Shown here piece by piece: positions 52,001-60,823 of a stretch of 64,000 nt of DNA. Numbering within the stretch: the stretch's first letter is position 1; the number at the start of each line of letters is the position of its first letter. The DNA is from an uncultured Prevotellaceae bacterium (GTDB taxonomy: Bacteria > Bacteroidota > Bacteroidia > Bacteroidales > Bacteroidaceae), in contig ONDP01000015.1 in the NCBI GenBank assembly GCA_900316645.1, positions 16,128-80,127 on the forward strand, in the 5' to 3' direction. The notes under the pieces are model-generated. The model made no database searches and was not told the DNA's origin. It worked only from the letters and a program-made list of their open reading frames with translations. Position numbers and translations under genes: made by a program.

Positions 52001-55000
52001 ATGACTTGGGTGGACAGATTCTCGGCGAATCTGATTTCGTTTCCCGTATAAATTCTACAGCCCTGGGTAAGGTTCATAATCCTAAAAATGCAGATACTCC
52101 AGAAGTAACGAAAGCTTCTGCCTATATGGAGTATATTCAGGGCCGTGTTGACTATATCTTCGGCGGATGTTATGGTGACTACGATTATAAAAATAGTCAC
52201 TACAGTGCTTATACTTATCCGGATGGAAAATCCAAGGAAGGCTTCACTAAGCCCCGTATGAATAATGCGTTTGTCAACATCCGTCCTAATATGCATACCG
52301 GAAATGCTTTGTCACGCGTATTCGGTGCCGGTCAGGGCCATGTAAGAGGTATGGGCGTTGACAGTATGCAGAACCGTAGCTATATCTTGGTCGAAATTCC
52401 TCAGGGTAGCACAAAGTTCGGAGGCGTGGAAGTCTTTGGCGCAGGTGCTAACTGTGGTCTGGGTATGGGTGTAACACCATCAGACTTGGTGGATCATGGC
52501 AATGTAGCAGGTCAGCCCGACAAGGCTTCTGCCATTATCGACTTGGTCAGTGGTCAGATTAAGAACGCCTTCGGAGGCAGCTTCCAGGAGGGTGTTACCC
52601 GCCGTTCGGTTGTGAATGTACCACGAGGTTCAACCATCCGTCTTGACAGTATCTTCGGTGGAGCCTATGGTTTCGACCCCATGTATCCTTGCGACGTCTA
52701 TGAGGCAAAGGTGAACTATCATAGCGAGGATGCCAGAGTCGGTATGCTCTTTGGTGGTAACAACTCTGCCGACCGTACGCTTTTTGGACAGGTCAACATC
52801 GATGTTCCTGTGTGGAAAGATAAGGAGAGTGGTCTTTTGGCTACTGTCTTCGGTGCAGGTTTTGGTAAAGACTCTTGGTCACAATACACCGAGGTCAACC
52901 TGTTGAATGGTGCTAAGGTGTATGAGGTCTATGGTGGCGGTAACAGCGGTAAGGTGCTGAATCTGGAGTCGTTACGTAAGTGGAAGGCTATTGAGGAAGA
53001 GGCTGGTCGTTCACTCGTACTCAGTCTGCCTGGTTATGAAGAGGCTGATGGCTTTGATGCAGGTTTTGACAGTCCATTGGTGAATCCGGTACGATTGAAT
53101 AATGAGAAACACAATACCAACATACATATCCACCAGGGAGCAACAGTTGTCAACTATGCCTATGGTGGTGGTTTGGGTGCTGATGCCGTTGTCAGCGGTA
53201 CGACGTATATCGACCTGTTAGGTGGTACTGTGAACAAGGATATTTATGCCGGTGGTACCAGTGGTGCCGTACAGGACTTCTATGGTGCCAAGACTTTTAC
53301 AGCCAGTGCTACTGCTTACATTGAAGGTGGAACGGCGCGTAATGTCTATGGTGGTGGATGGGCAGGTCATGTGGGTTATCATGATCCTGCTACGACAGAA
53401 ACAAACAATGATATTTTAGGTGAAACCCATGTGGTCATCGGTATTCGTAAGGATCAGCCTACGCTGCCTGAAGGATATGGCTTCTTCAAGGGTGTTCCTG
53501 CCATTCAGCGTAATGCCTACAGCGGTGGTGAGGGTGGCTCAGTGTTTGGTACAGCCAATCTGACCATGAACAACGGCTATATCGGTTATACATACGACGC
53601 CACCGCAGATAAGTATGAGGAGAAAGTTAACGACGAGACTTGGACCGACCACGTCGGATTGGACCGTCTGTCAGACTGTGGTAATCTCTTCGGTGGCGGT
53701 TACGATGATAACAGTAGTGTTGACTCTACCAATGTTACCGTCTGGGGTGGCTTGATTCGTAACAGTGTCTTCGGTGGCGGCGAGATTGCTACTATCGGAC
53801 GTGGTAAGGTTACTGAGAGTGGCGATGATAATAAAACGCGTGTTGTGAGTGCCATTCACAAGTTTGGTGGTACAAGCATCAAGATATATAATGGTCATGT
53901 GAAGCGTAATGTCTTCGGTGGCGGTAAGGGTTACAACATCCTTGGTTATGGTGGTATTCATGGCTTCTATACCGATGGTTATGTTTTCGGACAGACGCAA
54001 GTGTATATTCATGGCGGTGAGATAGGAACCGCAGAAGGACTGGCTAAAGGCGATGGTAACGTCTTTGGTGGTGGTGATGTAGGTTTCGTCTATGGTAAAG
54101 GCTATCTGACCACAGACGCATCTGCGGCTGATAATAGTACTGGTTCGCCTGGACATATTTATTATAAGGATGGAGATGGTAACTTGACGGAAGACTGTAA
54201 GGTGGTCGTATCTCCTATGCTTCAGATTAAGAAGAATGGTACACAAGTTAGTTTTGGTGGCAACACTTATGACCAATACGACTATGTCCCTACCGAATAT
54301 CTGAACACCCTGCCAGCCGACAAGAGCGATAGCCGATGGAAGAACCTCTATATGGGCGGTCAGCAGTCTGGCGACGACCAGGAAGAGCGTGGCGTACATA
54401 TCCGCAACGCTGTGTTTGCCGGTGGTAACGTTTCCTCAAACAGTGAGAGTTATGCCAACTCTATCACCGTATTCGGCAATACGACGGCAACCCTGTACGA
54501 CGTCTATCATCACGACTTCATCACCGTAGGTACTGAGCATACTGGCGGTCTCTACGGCGGTGGTAACCTCTCGGTAGTAGGTGGCTATCGTGAGCTGAAC
54601 ATCACCAACTATGGTACCGATTACTACGGATTGGACCAGCAGATTACCCTTGAAGAATATCAGCAGCTGACCAACCGTGAGCGTGCTTACTTCAAATTGG
54701 AATACCTGTGTCAGTCGGATGTCACCATCAGTGGAAAGGCTTATCATCAGGGCGACCGCATCAGTGAGGACGAGTATAACGCATTGCCAGCTGCCTATAA
54801 GACAACAGCCTACTGGGTACAGTATGGTTTCTGTTCTATCTATGCAGGTCGTCTGCTGAATACCATCCAGCGAGCCGACTTCTGCGGCGTGTTCGGCAGT
54901 CGTCTGGTACTGCAGGGTGCTAAGGACCGTGTGGCTGATGTGGCTGATGCTACGGAATACACCATCAACCGTATTGGTGAGCTGTCACTGAACCAGCAAC

Positions 55001-58000
55001 GCTTTACGGCAGGTAGTGACTCACAAATTCACGGCAACTATTTTGGTATCTATAGTATTGTAAACTATTTGGGCAATCTGACCAGTGATGTCCGTTTTGA
55101 TGGCGATAAACGTAGGTACGTGGAAAGAGGACAGACTTATGTAGATAATGCCCATACTTATTTGCAATACAAGCAAGAACACTTGACTAAGCGCGACCGT
55201 AACAACGGTACTTCATGGAACCAGGTGGCTCTGGCTTCCGGTGTGTTCTTGGAACTGACTACTGAAATGAGCACTCCCAAGAACAAGGTTTACGGTGACA
55301 TTACGGGTGTCGTAGAGCTCGACCTCATCAATGTGAAGAAGGATATCGAGGGCGGTGGCTATGTCTATGCCCGTAACGAACATGGACAATGGTCAGAAGT
55401 TTCTCATGTTAATACGTTGCTCTCACCTTATAATATGAAAGACGGCGACGAGGCACTGACCAAGAAGATTTATACCTATAGTACGAGTTCGACGGATCTT
55501 AAGCCCTACCAGACCTCTGGTAACTTCATCCATAAGTCTAAGCGTATTGTTGACGACTGCTATCCTAACAATGGTGTCTATACAGACGGCTATCAGAAGT
55601 CTCCTGCACACTATTGGTTCATCAAGGGTGAGGTTTACGTTTACGATCAGACGGTTTCTGCTTATGCAGGTTCTGCTACTGCCTATAGTAAGGAAGTGAA
55701 GATTCCTCTTACCATAACGGCTGGTTCGAATGGTAAACTGAAACTGCTCAATGTGCAGCCCAATCTCTATGCTTATTATGCTGACGAGAGTAGAGAAAAC
55801 AGAATGGGATCTGACGGTGTCAAGGTGGATAATGAGAGTATGACCTACCATCTGAATGATGTCATTACATGGTGGGATTGGCACCAGTTGTCGCCTAACG
55901 AGCAGAAGTATTTCGTCAGAGATACCTATGTCAATGTTGACTCATGTGTCGTTGATGGTACACCATATTCTGCAGGAACCTACGTCATCGAGAATGATGT
56001 TACGGCTCGTGAACGTACGACATGGGTGGCATTCCAAGAGCGCAATCCTGAGGTTTATGATGCTCGTGGTGAACGTGTAACTGATTTGACAACGATGTTC
56101 CGTTCGTCTAACAATATCAGTCACGATACGGGTTATGTGCTGACCTTCGATATGAATAGTCCGAAGGATTGGGACGACTGGTACTCTCCGATTACGGGAA
56201 GTAGCGCTTCGGGCAAGATTCGTAAGGATGCTTATCAGGAATTGACCGACGGTAAGGCTAACTATCGTGAGGGACCGACCTATACGCTGAAAGCCGGTGA
56301 GTCGTCAGGCCTCTATGGTCAGCGTGAATACACGAAGGGTGAAGTGATTTCTCAGGAAGTCTATGACGACTACGAGAGTACGGTTAGCAGAATGAGTCCT
56401 CGTCCAACGGAGGGACAGGCAACGGTACAGCCTGCCTATGTGGCTCTTGTCGATTTTGGTAATACGCAGGCTGGTAATGCTATTCCTAAATCGGAATATG
56501 ACAGCATGACTGACAAGTCGAAGTTTGCACCGGCTAAGATATGTGTTAACACCATTCAGTTGGGCGATGAGGAGTTCGTACTCCTGGGCGAGTTAGTATC
56601 TGGAACGGATGATAATATGGATGCTTTGGCAGCCAAATATAAGGATTATAATAATAACAAGATCAATGCCGACCAGATTACTATCGAGCAGGCGAAGGAA
56701 TATATCAACGAACATCTGTCGAATGCCTGGTATATTGATTCGGATGGTCTCTATGGCGGTCAGTACTTCGAGAGCGGTATCAACTATAGTGCCCTCAAGT
56801 CGTGGAGCTCACTGAGTGAAAGCCGCAACAAGTTCGAATTCAACTACGATGCCTTAGACTTGCTGATCGCCCCAGAATATCATGGCGAGGGTTACACCGA
56901 GACTTATTATAAGAGTCCGTATAGTGATGTGAAGTCAGTAGAGTACGATGCTTACTATAACGGTACAGGTACGTTGACTTACTACGATAACGACAATACT
57001 CCTCATACCATTAACTCGGGTGAGTTTATTGGACGTGAGGCTTATGAGAAGGTGCGTAACGACCAGATGCACTACACCCGACTCTCTGTTGATGCTGGTT
57101 CCGACATGCAGACCTTCTATATTGTCAATAAGACCATGATTGACAATGGTACACCTTATGCACAGGGCCAGGACATCAGCGAGAAGGATTACAACGCCCT
57201 GTCGGCTGCCAACAAGGAAAAGGTCGATGTGGTGAACATCCAAAAGGAAAGTCATGCTGCTGTGAAGTACTACTGCTATGAGTCCTATACTCCTTCTGCT
57301 TCGTTCTCAACGGAAAGGGGTACTGCCGGACAGGAGGGTTCTATCATTTCGGATAATGTATTCAATAATACCGACGATGTGCCCAACTATCAGAAGTTCT
57401 TCTCTATCCAGGGTTCTGAACCTACGGAGACCACCACGCTCTATGTTTCCCGTGAGTCTAACGCTAAGGATGTAACTTCTGAGAAGGTTATCAGCGTCGT
57501 CTATCAGTACACCTACTATGAGGCTGATGACGAAGGTGAAGGTGTCAGCCTGGTGAACGAACTCCATGTGGTGAATATCCACTTGAAGTTGGAGAGTGGC
57601 GCACCGGAGATTGGACCGCTGAATGCACCACCTGCCGTATTGCCAGGTAACACTGTCGGTCTGAAGGCTCCTACTGTAAATCCTGGTCTTTATGAGGTAC
57701 TGACCAATGGTTGGGAATTGTTTGCCAGCGAGGACGATGCTATGCTGCATCGCAATGGTGTTCCATTCACCAACAACGGCACACCGCTCTACTGGTATCA
57801 GAACCAGAAGGTATTCCTGGCCTTCTACTCGAAGACCTACTTAGGTAAGACCTATTCTAACTATGTGCCTCTGACGGTGGCTAACTACCACGATATTGAT
57901 GCCGTCATGAAGGATAAGGAACACCACCTCTATGTGGATCATCCCGATGTGATGCGCAACTCTAAGATATACATCGACAACCGCACCTGCGAGAGCGACC

Positions 58001-60543
58001 CAACAAAGAGCGAACTCGACCTGCTGAAGGACTTCTTCGACCTCAGCGTGAACAGCGGTTCCCCCGCTGTTGCCGGCCACGCTCCCCTTGACGAACATGT
58101 AAAGGGCGGTGCCGACCTCGAGTTCATCCTCAACAGCAATGTCAGTCCGAAGGCATACACAGACTGGAAATCTATTGGTAATGACACCCAGTGCTTCGAG
58201 GGTAACTTCCATGGTGACGGTTATACCATTAGTGGTATGAACAAATCTCTGTTTGGCAAGCTTTGTGGTAGCGTCTATAACCTCGGTGTAACGGGTTCAT
58301 TCACCTCTGCAGGTGTTGCTGATACTGGCGATGGCTATGTGGAGAACTGCTGGATCAACACTACAGGCACACCAGCAAGTGGGGTAAGAGCCGTCTTTGG
58401 TAACCCATCACGAACCAGCGGCACTCAGTTAGTCAACAGTTACTATCAGGAGGGCAAGGCTTACAACACTTCTGACAATGGTCGCGGCATTGCTACCCCA
58501 ATGTCTGAACAGGCCTTCTACAATGGTACGGTGGCTTACAACCTGAACGGCTTCTATCTGAACAAGCGCTACTATGATCATAATGTGCCCAGCGGTTCCC
58601 CCGCTGAGTATAAATACCTGAAGGCAGATGCCGACGGCACGCTGCCCGAGGCACCAATCACCGGCTACTATCCCGCTGATCCTGCTGCTCAATATGGATA
58701 TGTAGGGTATGTGGAAGAGCGTTATGCCGATGGTGACTTCGTCTATGCAGGTGGTACAGTGCCAGAGGCTTATGATGAACGCCGCCGTGTGATTAGCGAT
58801 GGAACAACTGCTGAGGTGATGTTTGCACCCATCTGGCCTGACGACTATATCTTCTTTGGGCAGGCACTGAACTATGGCTATGACGCTTCACGTCCTCATG
58901 AGAAACTGCCTTCCCGTATCATCAAGACAGATGGACGCGTAGCTTTCAATGCTAATAGTAACCGTGTATATCGTGCACCGGCTTACTATCAGTCGAAGGT
59001 AATGGATGTGGCTCACTACAACCTGTGGGCTTACCTCGCAGCTTTCTCCAAGCCGACATCTATTACGGATACCGACTTGAATCCTGCCTATCCGAACATG
59101 ACAGCCATCGACTTCGCCGGTCATAACGACACCGAGTGGAAACTCGGCACAGTGCCCAGCAGTTCCCCCGCTGTATCAGCCCTCTTCTATCCGCCGTTGC
59201 TCGACAATGAGGACGGTCTGCTGAATATCGTGAACGAAGGTGAGACAACCAACCTCTTGGTATATGCTCCTTCAGCTGAAGTCAACGAGAGAACATACAA
59301 TGTGCTGACTGGCTATTTCACTGATCCTAAGTACACCACATATTATGCAGACGACAGTTACCGCCGTGTAAGTGCCGCACCGGTATCGTCCGTTCACGGA
59401 CATCTGGTACAGAGCAACCTCACTGCTACCAATGACCATCTGCTGGTTGACAAGCGCGACTTCAACTGTTCTATCAGTTATAAGTTCACGACGGGCAATC
59501 GCATGTGGTATCAGCGTAATCCTGACCGTTACGTCAGTCTGAGCGATGGCTGGGAGACAGTCAGTCTGCCTTTCACTGCCGAACTGGTTACTACTCATCA
59601 GAAGGGTGAGATTACCCACTTCTACAGCGGTAGCCGCTCCATTGACGAGAATGGAACGAAGATTGGCCACGAATACTGGCTCCGTGAGTATCAGGGTATA
59701 GGTACGGCGCCCACTGGTTCCCCCGCCGGTGTCCTCACCGCAACCTTCAACTATCCAACTGCTACCGGTGATAACAAGGTTGTTGACAACACCTTCCTCT
59801 GGGATTACTACTACAGTGCCAACAATAGGGAGGATGGTAACCGTGATACCTATCAGCGCTATTACGAAACATCGCGCAGTCTGGCATCTTATCCGTTGCA
59901 GGCAGCAGGCGTGCCATATATCATCGGATTCCCAGGCAAGACCTACTATGAGTTCGACCTCAGCGGTGAGTGGACGGCAAAGAACACTGCCAACCCTGCA
60001 CCTGTGAGACTCGAGAAGCAGATGATTACCTTCGCTTCTAAGCCTGGTATCACTATCGGTGTCAGCGATGATGAGGTAATCGGTGTGACGAAGAATGGCT
60101 ATACCTTCAAGTCGAACTATGGCAGCAAGCCTGTTACGGGCTATCTGCTCAATACCACTGGTAATAGCTTCGATGTTACCACGACGGCAACAGCATCTGT
60201 TCCATTCCGTCCGTACTTCGTAGCTGCCCCATCAGGTTCCCGTCAGGCTGCCAGTCAGATTCTCTTCGACAGTGCCGACTCATTCTTCGCTATTGGAGAT
60301 AACGACCCGTCGAAGGAAGAGATTACTGGCGAACTGGTATTCTTCACCAAGCATCATCAGATCGGTGTCACCTCGTCACTCCGTGAGGCTGCCGATGTAC
60401 ATATATACAACATGAGCGGTCACGTGATAACATCATTCACCGTTCTGCCTGGTGAGACAGTCGAAAGAGACGTTCCAATCTCAGCCGTTTATATCGTCCG
60501 CGCCGCCAATGGCCGCTACACGAAGAAAATAGCTGTAAAATAA
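49069..60543 (+). CDS. Giant solenoid surface protein with type A (T9SS) sorting domain
   Basis: 3824 aa from the ATG at 49069 (AAGG four bases upstream); ATG 49039 would add ten residues. The signal peptide ends near NVYAQ. About residues 30-1840 carry some 35 cycles with a [VIL][FY]GGG/GGN turn (VYGGGN, VFGGCR, LYGGND, VFGAGQG) and TxINL-type strands, suggesting a beta-solenoid. About 1860-2735 hold ten helical modules of pattern I....Y..L. About 2960-3170 include a GLUG-like domain (GNFHGDGYTISGMNKSLFGK). The C-terminus (VHIYNMSGHVITSFTVLPGE, then VYIVRAANGRYTKKIAVK) is a classic type IX secretion tail. It follows four pilin-type genes, so a pilus-associated or independent adhesin role is likely; the ligand is unknown. 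Confidence 0.9.
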   Translation: MHWKRLLLMVAMLYVQCSIFNVYAQIVIAGHVYGGGNAGDTGGNTSVTIREGNLNRVFGGARMADVNGRAFMNIDGANASNYIVINRLYGGNDIAGTIGTSDEDLPDVIQSHAATNHVDKTWNALLLISSKMNGTQVADDNQKIYIGQLFGGGDGEYVYGSRTEGSQTVYYAKENNVEVATSNHELTPPHIGKTFLDIHGGSIVYAYGGGNNATVTEKTVISLDNPSKVVNSIKDTRITTENDGELLTNDRFENQMDINTTFSYPSSAEYQIGRLFGGNNKADMAIRPLWNLQRGRVRSLYGGGNEGRMTSQEGLLMQIEGEGMVVDNVFGGCRKADVRPLYADGTDVAEADIKLNPNPNNIPAGYAARVRVLAGDVNNVYGGNDISGNVYGGNTVGIFTNIHGDVYGGGNGSYAYTDNAQLKTDRRWGDFYYSPKEILRLSGDSFTGLESAEALNNFRPNAEKVSILVRGTAQKPVFVEGALYVGGNSASLRNQSNSTSTNTRQTHIKIGSYVTIDNVFLGNNGANMIKYDGVDDFVRGEGVLRTFKRTFKDPDNNDAKFSQMDLTNADVFAKYMEGCAMKVKPTVVFESTANGDGTDYIAYTTKFGSFYCGGNVGSMIVPGKITVDFDDKVIIYNKVVGGCNNANVYAATGFNAEYLGGLLGDPDPAPTGSPDNAIGDKLELNLSGLKIQPKRWKNPNDKSQGLEWNTFVDDTPNNIDPATASTGETNNYNDLNRRFKGGNIYGGCYNTGHINGNVIINLNATIVDRKGENAIFDQVEQNEGEAILYGHDKYNITERRSGVILDEQGMDVLGKALNVFGGGYGAESEIWGSTTINLNKGYVFQVFGGGENGAIGNATYDSQQGKLIYTYDPRYSCYINLKGNYEGVYRGHADDNDDMAEAEFIYGGSFEAPIAGNTVINLGNGRIFNSFAGSCNADILGHTETYVGRQKVVNTDGTFTYVDGGGFPWIRDHVYGGNDLGGQILGESDFVSRINSTALGKVHNPKNADTPEVTKASAYMEYIQGRVDYIFGGCYGDYDYKNSHYSAYTYPDGKSKEGFTKPRMNNAFVNIRPNMHTGNALSRVFGAGQGHVRGMGVDSMQNRSYILVEIPQGSTKFGGVEVFGAGANCGLGMGVTPSDLVDHGNVAGQPDKASAIIDLVSGQIKNAFGGSFQEGVTRRSVVNVPRGSTIRLDSIFGGAYGFDPMYPCDVYEAKVNYHSEDARVGMLFGGNNSADRTLFGQVNIDVPVWKDKESGLLATVFGAGFGKDSWSQYTEVNLLNGAKVYEVYGGGNSGKVLNLESLRKWKAIEEEAGRSLVLSLPGYEEADGFDAGFDSPLVNPVRLNNEKHNTNIHIHQGATVVNYAYGGGLGADAVVSGTTYIDLLGGTVNKDIYAGGTSGAVQDFYGAKTFTASATAYIEGGTARNVYGGGWAGHVGYHDPATTETNNDILGETHVVIGIRKDQPTLPEGYGFFKGVPAIQRNAYSGGEGGSVFGTANLTMNNGYIGYTYDATADKYEEKVNDETWTDHVGLDRLSDCGNLFGGGYDDNSSVDSTNVTVWGGLIRNSVFGGGEIATIGRGKVTESGDDNKTRVVSAIHKFGGTSIKIYNGHVKRNVFGGGKGYNILGYGGIHGFYTDGYVFGQTQVYIHGGEIGTAEGLAKGDGNVFGGGDVGFVYGKGYLTTDASAADNSTGSPGHIYYKDGDGNLTEDCKVVVSPMLQIKKNGTQVSFGGNTYDQYDYVPTEYLNTLPADKSDSRWKNLYMGGQQSGDDQEERGVHIRNAVFAGGNVSSNSESYANSITVFGNTTATLYDVYHHDFITVGTEHTGGLYGGGNLSVVGGYRELNITNYGTDYYGLDQQITLEEYQQLTNRERAYFKLEYLCQSDVTISGKAYHQGDRISEDEYNALPAAYKTTAYWVQYGFCSIYAGRLLNTIQRADFCGVFGSRLVLQGAKDRVADVADATEYTINRIGELSLNQQRFTAGSDSQIHGNYFGIYSIVNYLGNLTSDVRFDGDKRRYVERGQTYVDNAHTYLQYKQEHLTKRDRNNGTSWNQVALASGVFLELTTEMSTPKNKVYGDITGVVELDLINVKKDIEGGGYVYARNEHGQWSEVSHVNTLLSPYNMKDGDEALTKKIYTYSTSSTDLKPYQTSGNFIHKSKRIVDDCYPNNGVYTDGYQKSPAHYWFIKGEVYVYDQTVSAYAGSATAYSKEVKIPLTITAGSNGKLKLLNVQPNLYAYYADESRENRMGSDGVKVDNESMTYHLNDVITWWDWHQLSPNEQKYFVRDTYVNVDSCVVDGTPYSAGTYVIENDVTARERTTWVAFQERNPEVYDARGERVTDLTTMFRSSNNISHDTGYVLTFDMNSPKDWDDWYSPITGSSASGKIRKDAYQELTDGKANYREGPTYTLKAGESSGLYGQREYTKGEVISQEVYDDYESTVSRMSPRPTEGQATVQPAYVALVDFGNTQAGNAIPKSEYDSMTDKSKFAPAKICVNTIQLGDEEFVLLGELVSGTDDNMDALAAKYKDYNNNKINADQITIEQAKEYINEHLSNAWYIDSDGLYGGQYFESGINYSALKSWSSLSESRNKFEFNYDALDLLIAPEYHGEGYTETYYKSPYSDVKSVEYDAYYNGTGTLTYYDNDNTPHTINSGEFIGREAYEKVRNDQMHYTRLSVDAGSDMQTFYIVNKTMIDNGTPYAQGQDISEKDYNALSAANKEKVDVVNIQKESHAAVKYYCYESYTPSASFSTERGTAGQEGSIISDNVFNNTDDVPNYQKFFSIQGSEPTETTTLYVSRESNAKDVTSEKVISVVYQYTYYEADDEGEGVSLVNELHVVNIHLKLESGAPEIGPLNAPPAVLPGNTVGLKAPTVNPGLYEVLTNGWELFASEDDAMLHRNGVPFTNNGTPLYWYQNQKVFLAFYSKTYLGKTYSNYVPLTVANYHDIDAVMKDKEHHLYVDHPDVMRNSKIYIDNRTCESDPTKSELDLLKDFFDLSVNSGSPAVAGHAPLDEHVKGGADLEFILNSNVSPKAYTDWKSIGNDTQCFEGNFHGDGYTISGMNKSLFGKLCGSVYNLGVTGSFTSAGVADTGDGYVENCWINTTGTPASGVRAVFGNPSRTSGTQLVNSYYQEGKAYNTSDNGRGIATPMSEQAFYNGTVAYNLNGFYLNKRYYDHNVPSGSPAEYKYLKADADGTLPEAPITGYYPADPAAQYGYVGYVEERYADGDFVYAGGTVPEAYDERRRVISDGTTAEVMFAPIWPDDYIFFGQALNYGYDASRPHEKLPSRIIKTDGRVAFNANSNRVYRAPAYYQSKVMDVAHYNLWAYLAAFSKPTSITDTDLNPAYPNMTAIDFAGHNDTEWKLGTVPSSSPAVSALFYPPLLDNEDGLLNIVNEGETTNLLVYAPSAEVNERTYNVLTGYFTDPKYTTYYADDSYRRVSAAPVSSVHGHLVQSNLTATNDHLLVDKRDFNCSISYKFTTGNRMWYQRNPDRYVSLSDGWETVSLPFTAELVTTHQKGEITHFYSGSRSIDENGTKIGHEYWLREYQGIGTAPTGSPAGVLTATFNYPTATGDNKVVDNTFLWDYYYSANNREDGNRDTYQRYYETSRSLASYPLQAAGVPYIIGFPGKTYYEFDLSGEWTAKNTANPAPVRLEKQMITFASKPGITIGVSDDEVIGVTKNGYTFKSNYGSKPVTGYLLNTTGNSFDVTTTATASVPFRPYFVAAPSGSRQAASQILFDSADSFFAIGDNDPSKEEITGELVFFTKHHQIGVTSSLREAADVHIYNMSGHVITSFTVLPGETVERDVPISAVYIVRAANGRYTKKIAVK
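49111..49135. repeat. Microsatellite-like repeat in the giant protein's signal peptide
   Basis: GTTCAATGTTCAATCTTCAA reads as VQCSIFN, the core of the signal peptide. It is a third, unrelated short tandem repeat in the leader of a gene of this operon. Confidence 0.6.
58053..59729. repeat. Four GC-rich hairpin repeats inside the giant gene
   Basis: CAGCGGTTCCCCCGCTG occurs at 58053-58069 and 58590-58606, with one mismatch at 59157-59173 and a diverged copy at 59712-59728. Start-to-start spacing is 537, 567 and 555 bp. The 6-bp arms CAGCGG and CCGCTG are perfect inverted copies. All copies read as SGSPA or SSSPA/TGSPA in the same frame. A faint fifth trace (GGTTCCC at about 60236) encodes SGSRQA. 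Confidence 0.75.
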
Positions 60544-60601
60544 GATATGATACAAGATATGAGTACGATATACGGATTTAAAAAGCAAGTAACAAGGGAT
60601 C

Positions 60602-60689
60602 AGCAAGGCTCTAGCCTTACTCTAGCCTCGCTCATGAGTAAGCTTAGGAGCAGGCTAGGAGCAGCCTGGGAGCAGCCTAGGAGCAGGCA
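60602..60689. repeat. 11-bp/22-bp phased repeat block
   Basis: GGAGCAG occurs at 60647, 60658, 60669 and 60680, exactly 11 bp apart. CTCTAGCCT occurs at 60609 and 60620, also 11 bp apart. Small palindromes (CTAG, CTCATGAG, CTAG, CCTAGG) have centres at 60612.5, 60634.5, 60656.5 and 60678.5, that is 22 bp. The block lies between the giant gene and the next gene, inside an open frame that probably is not translated. Confidence 0.7.
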
Positions 60690-60745
60690 AGAGTATACCC
60701 ATCGTACAGGGGGACAACTCACACGTGCTATATCCCCTGAAAAAG

Positions 60746-60823
60746 GAACATATGTTCGTAGGCTTACGAAGCTAGCTTCCTTGGTTCACGAACATATGTT
60801 CATAGGCCATCGAACATATGTTC
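60746..60823. repeat. Array of four perfect palindromes at exact 22-bp spacing
   Basis: GAACATATGTTC (60746-60757), GAAGCTAGCTTC (60768-60779), GAACATATGTTC (60790-60801) and GAACATATGTTC (60812-60823). All are perfect 12-bp palindromes, with centres exactly 22 bp apart and 10-bp linkers. An additional stem TTCGTA/TACGAA joins the first two. The second unit differs inside but keeps full symmetry. The third palindrome contains the probable start codon (60796) of the following gene. Same geometry as 2133-2192. Confidence 0.88.
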
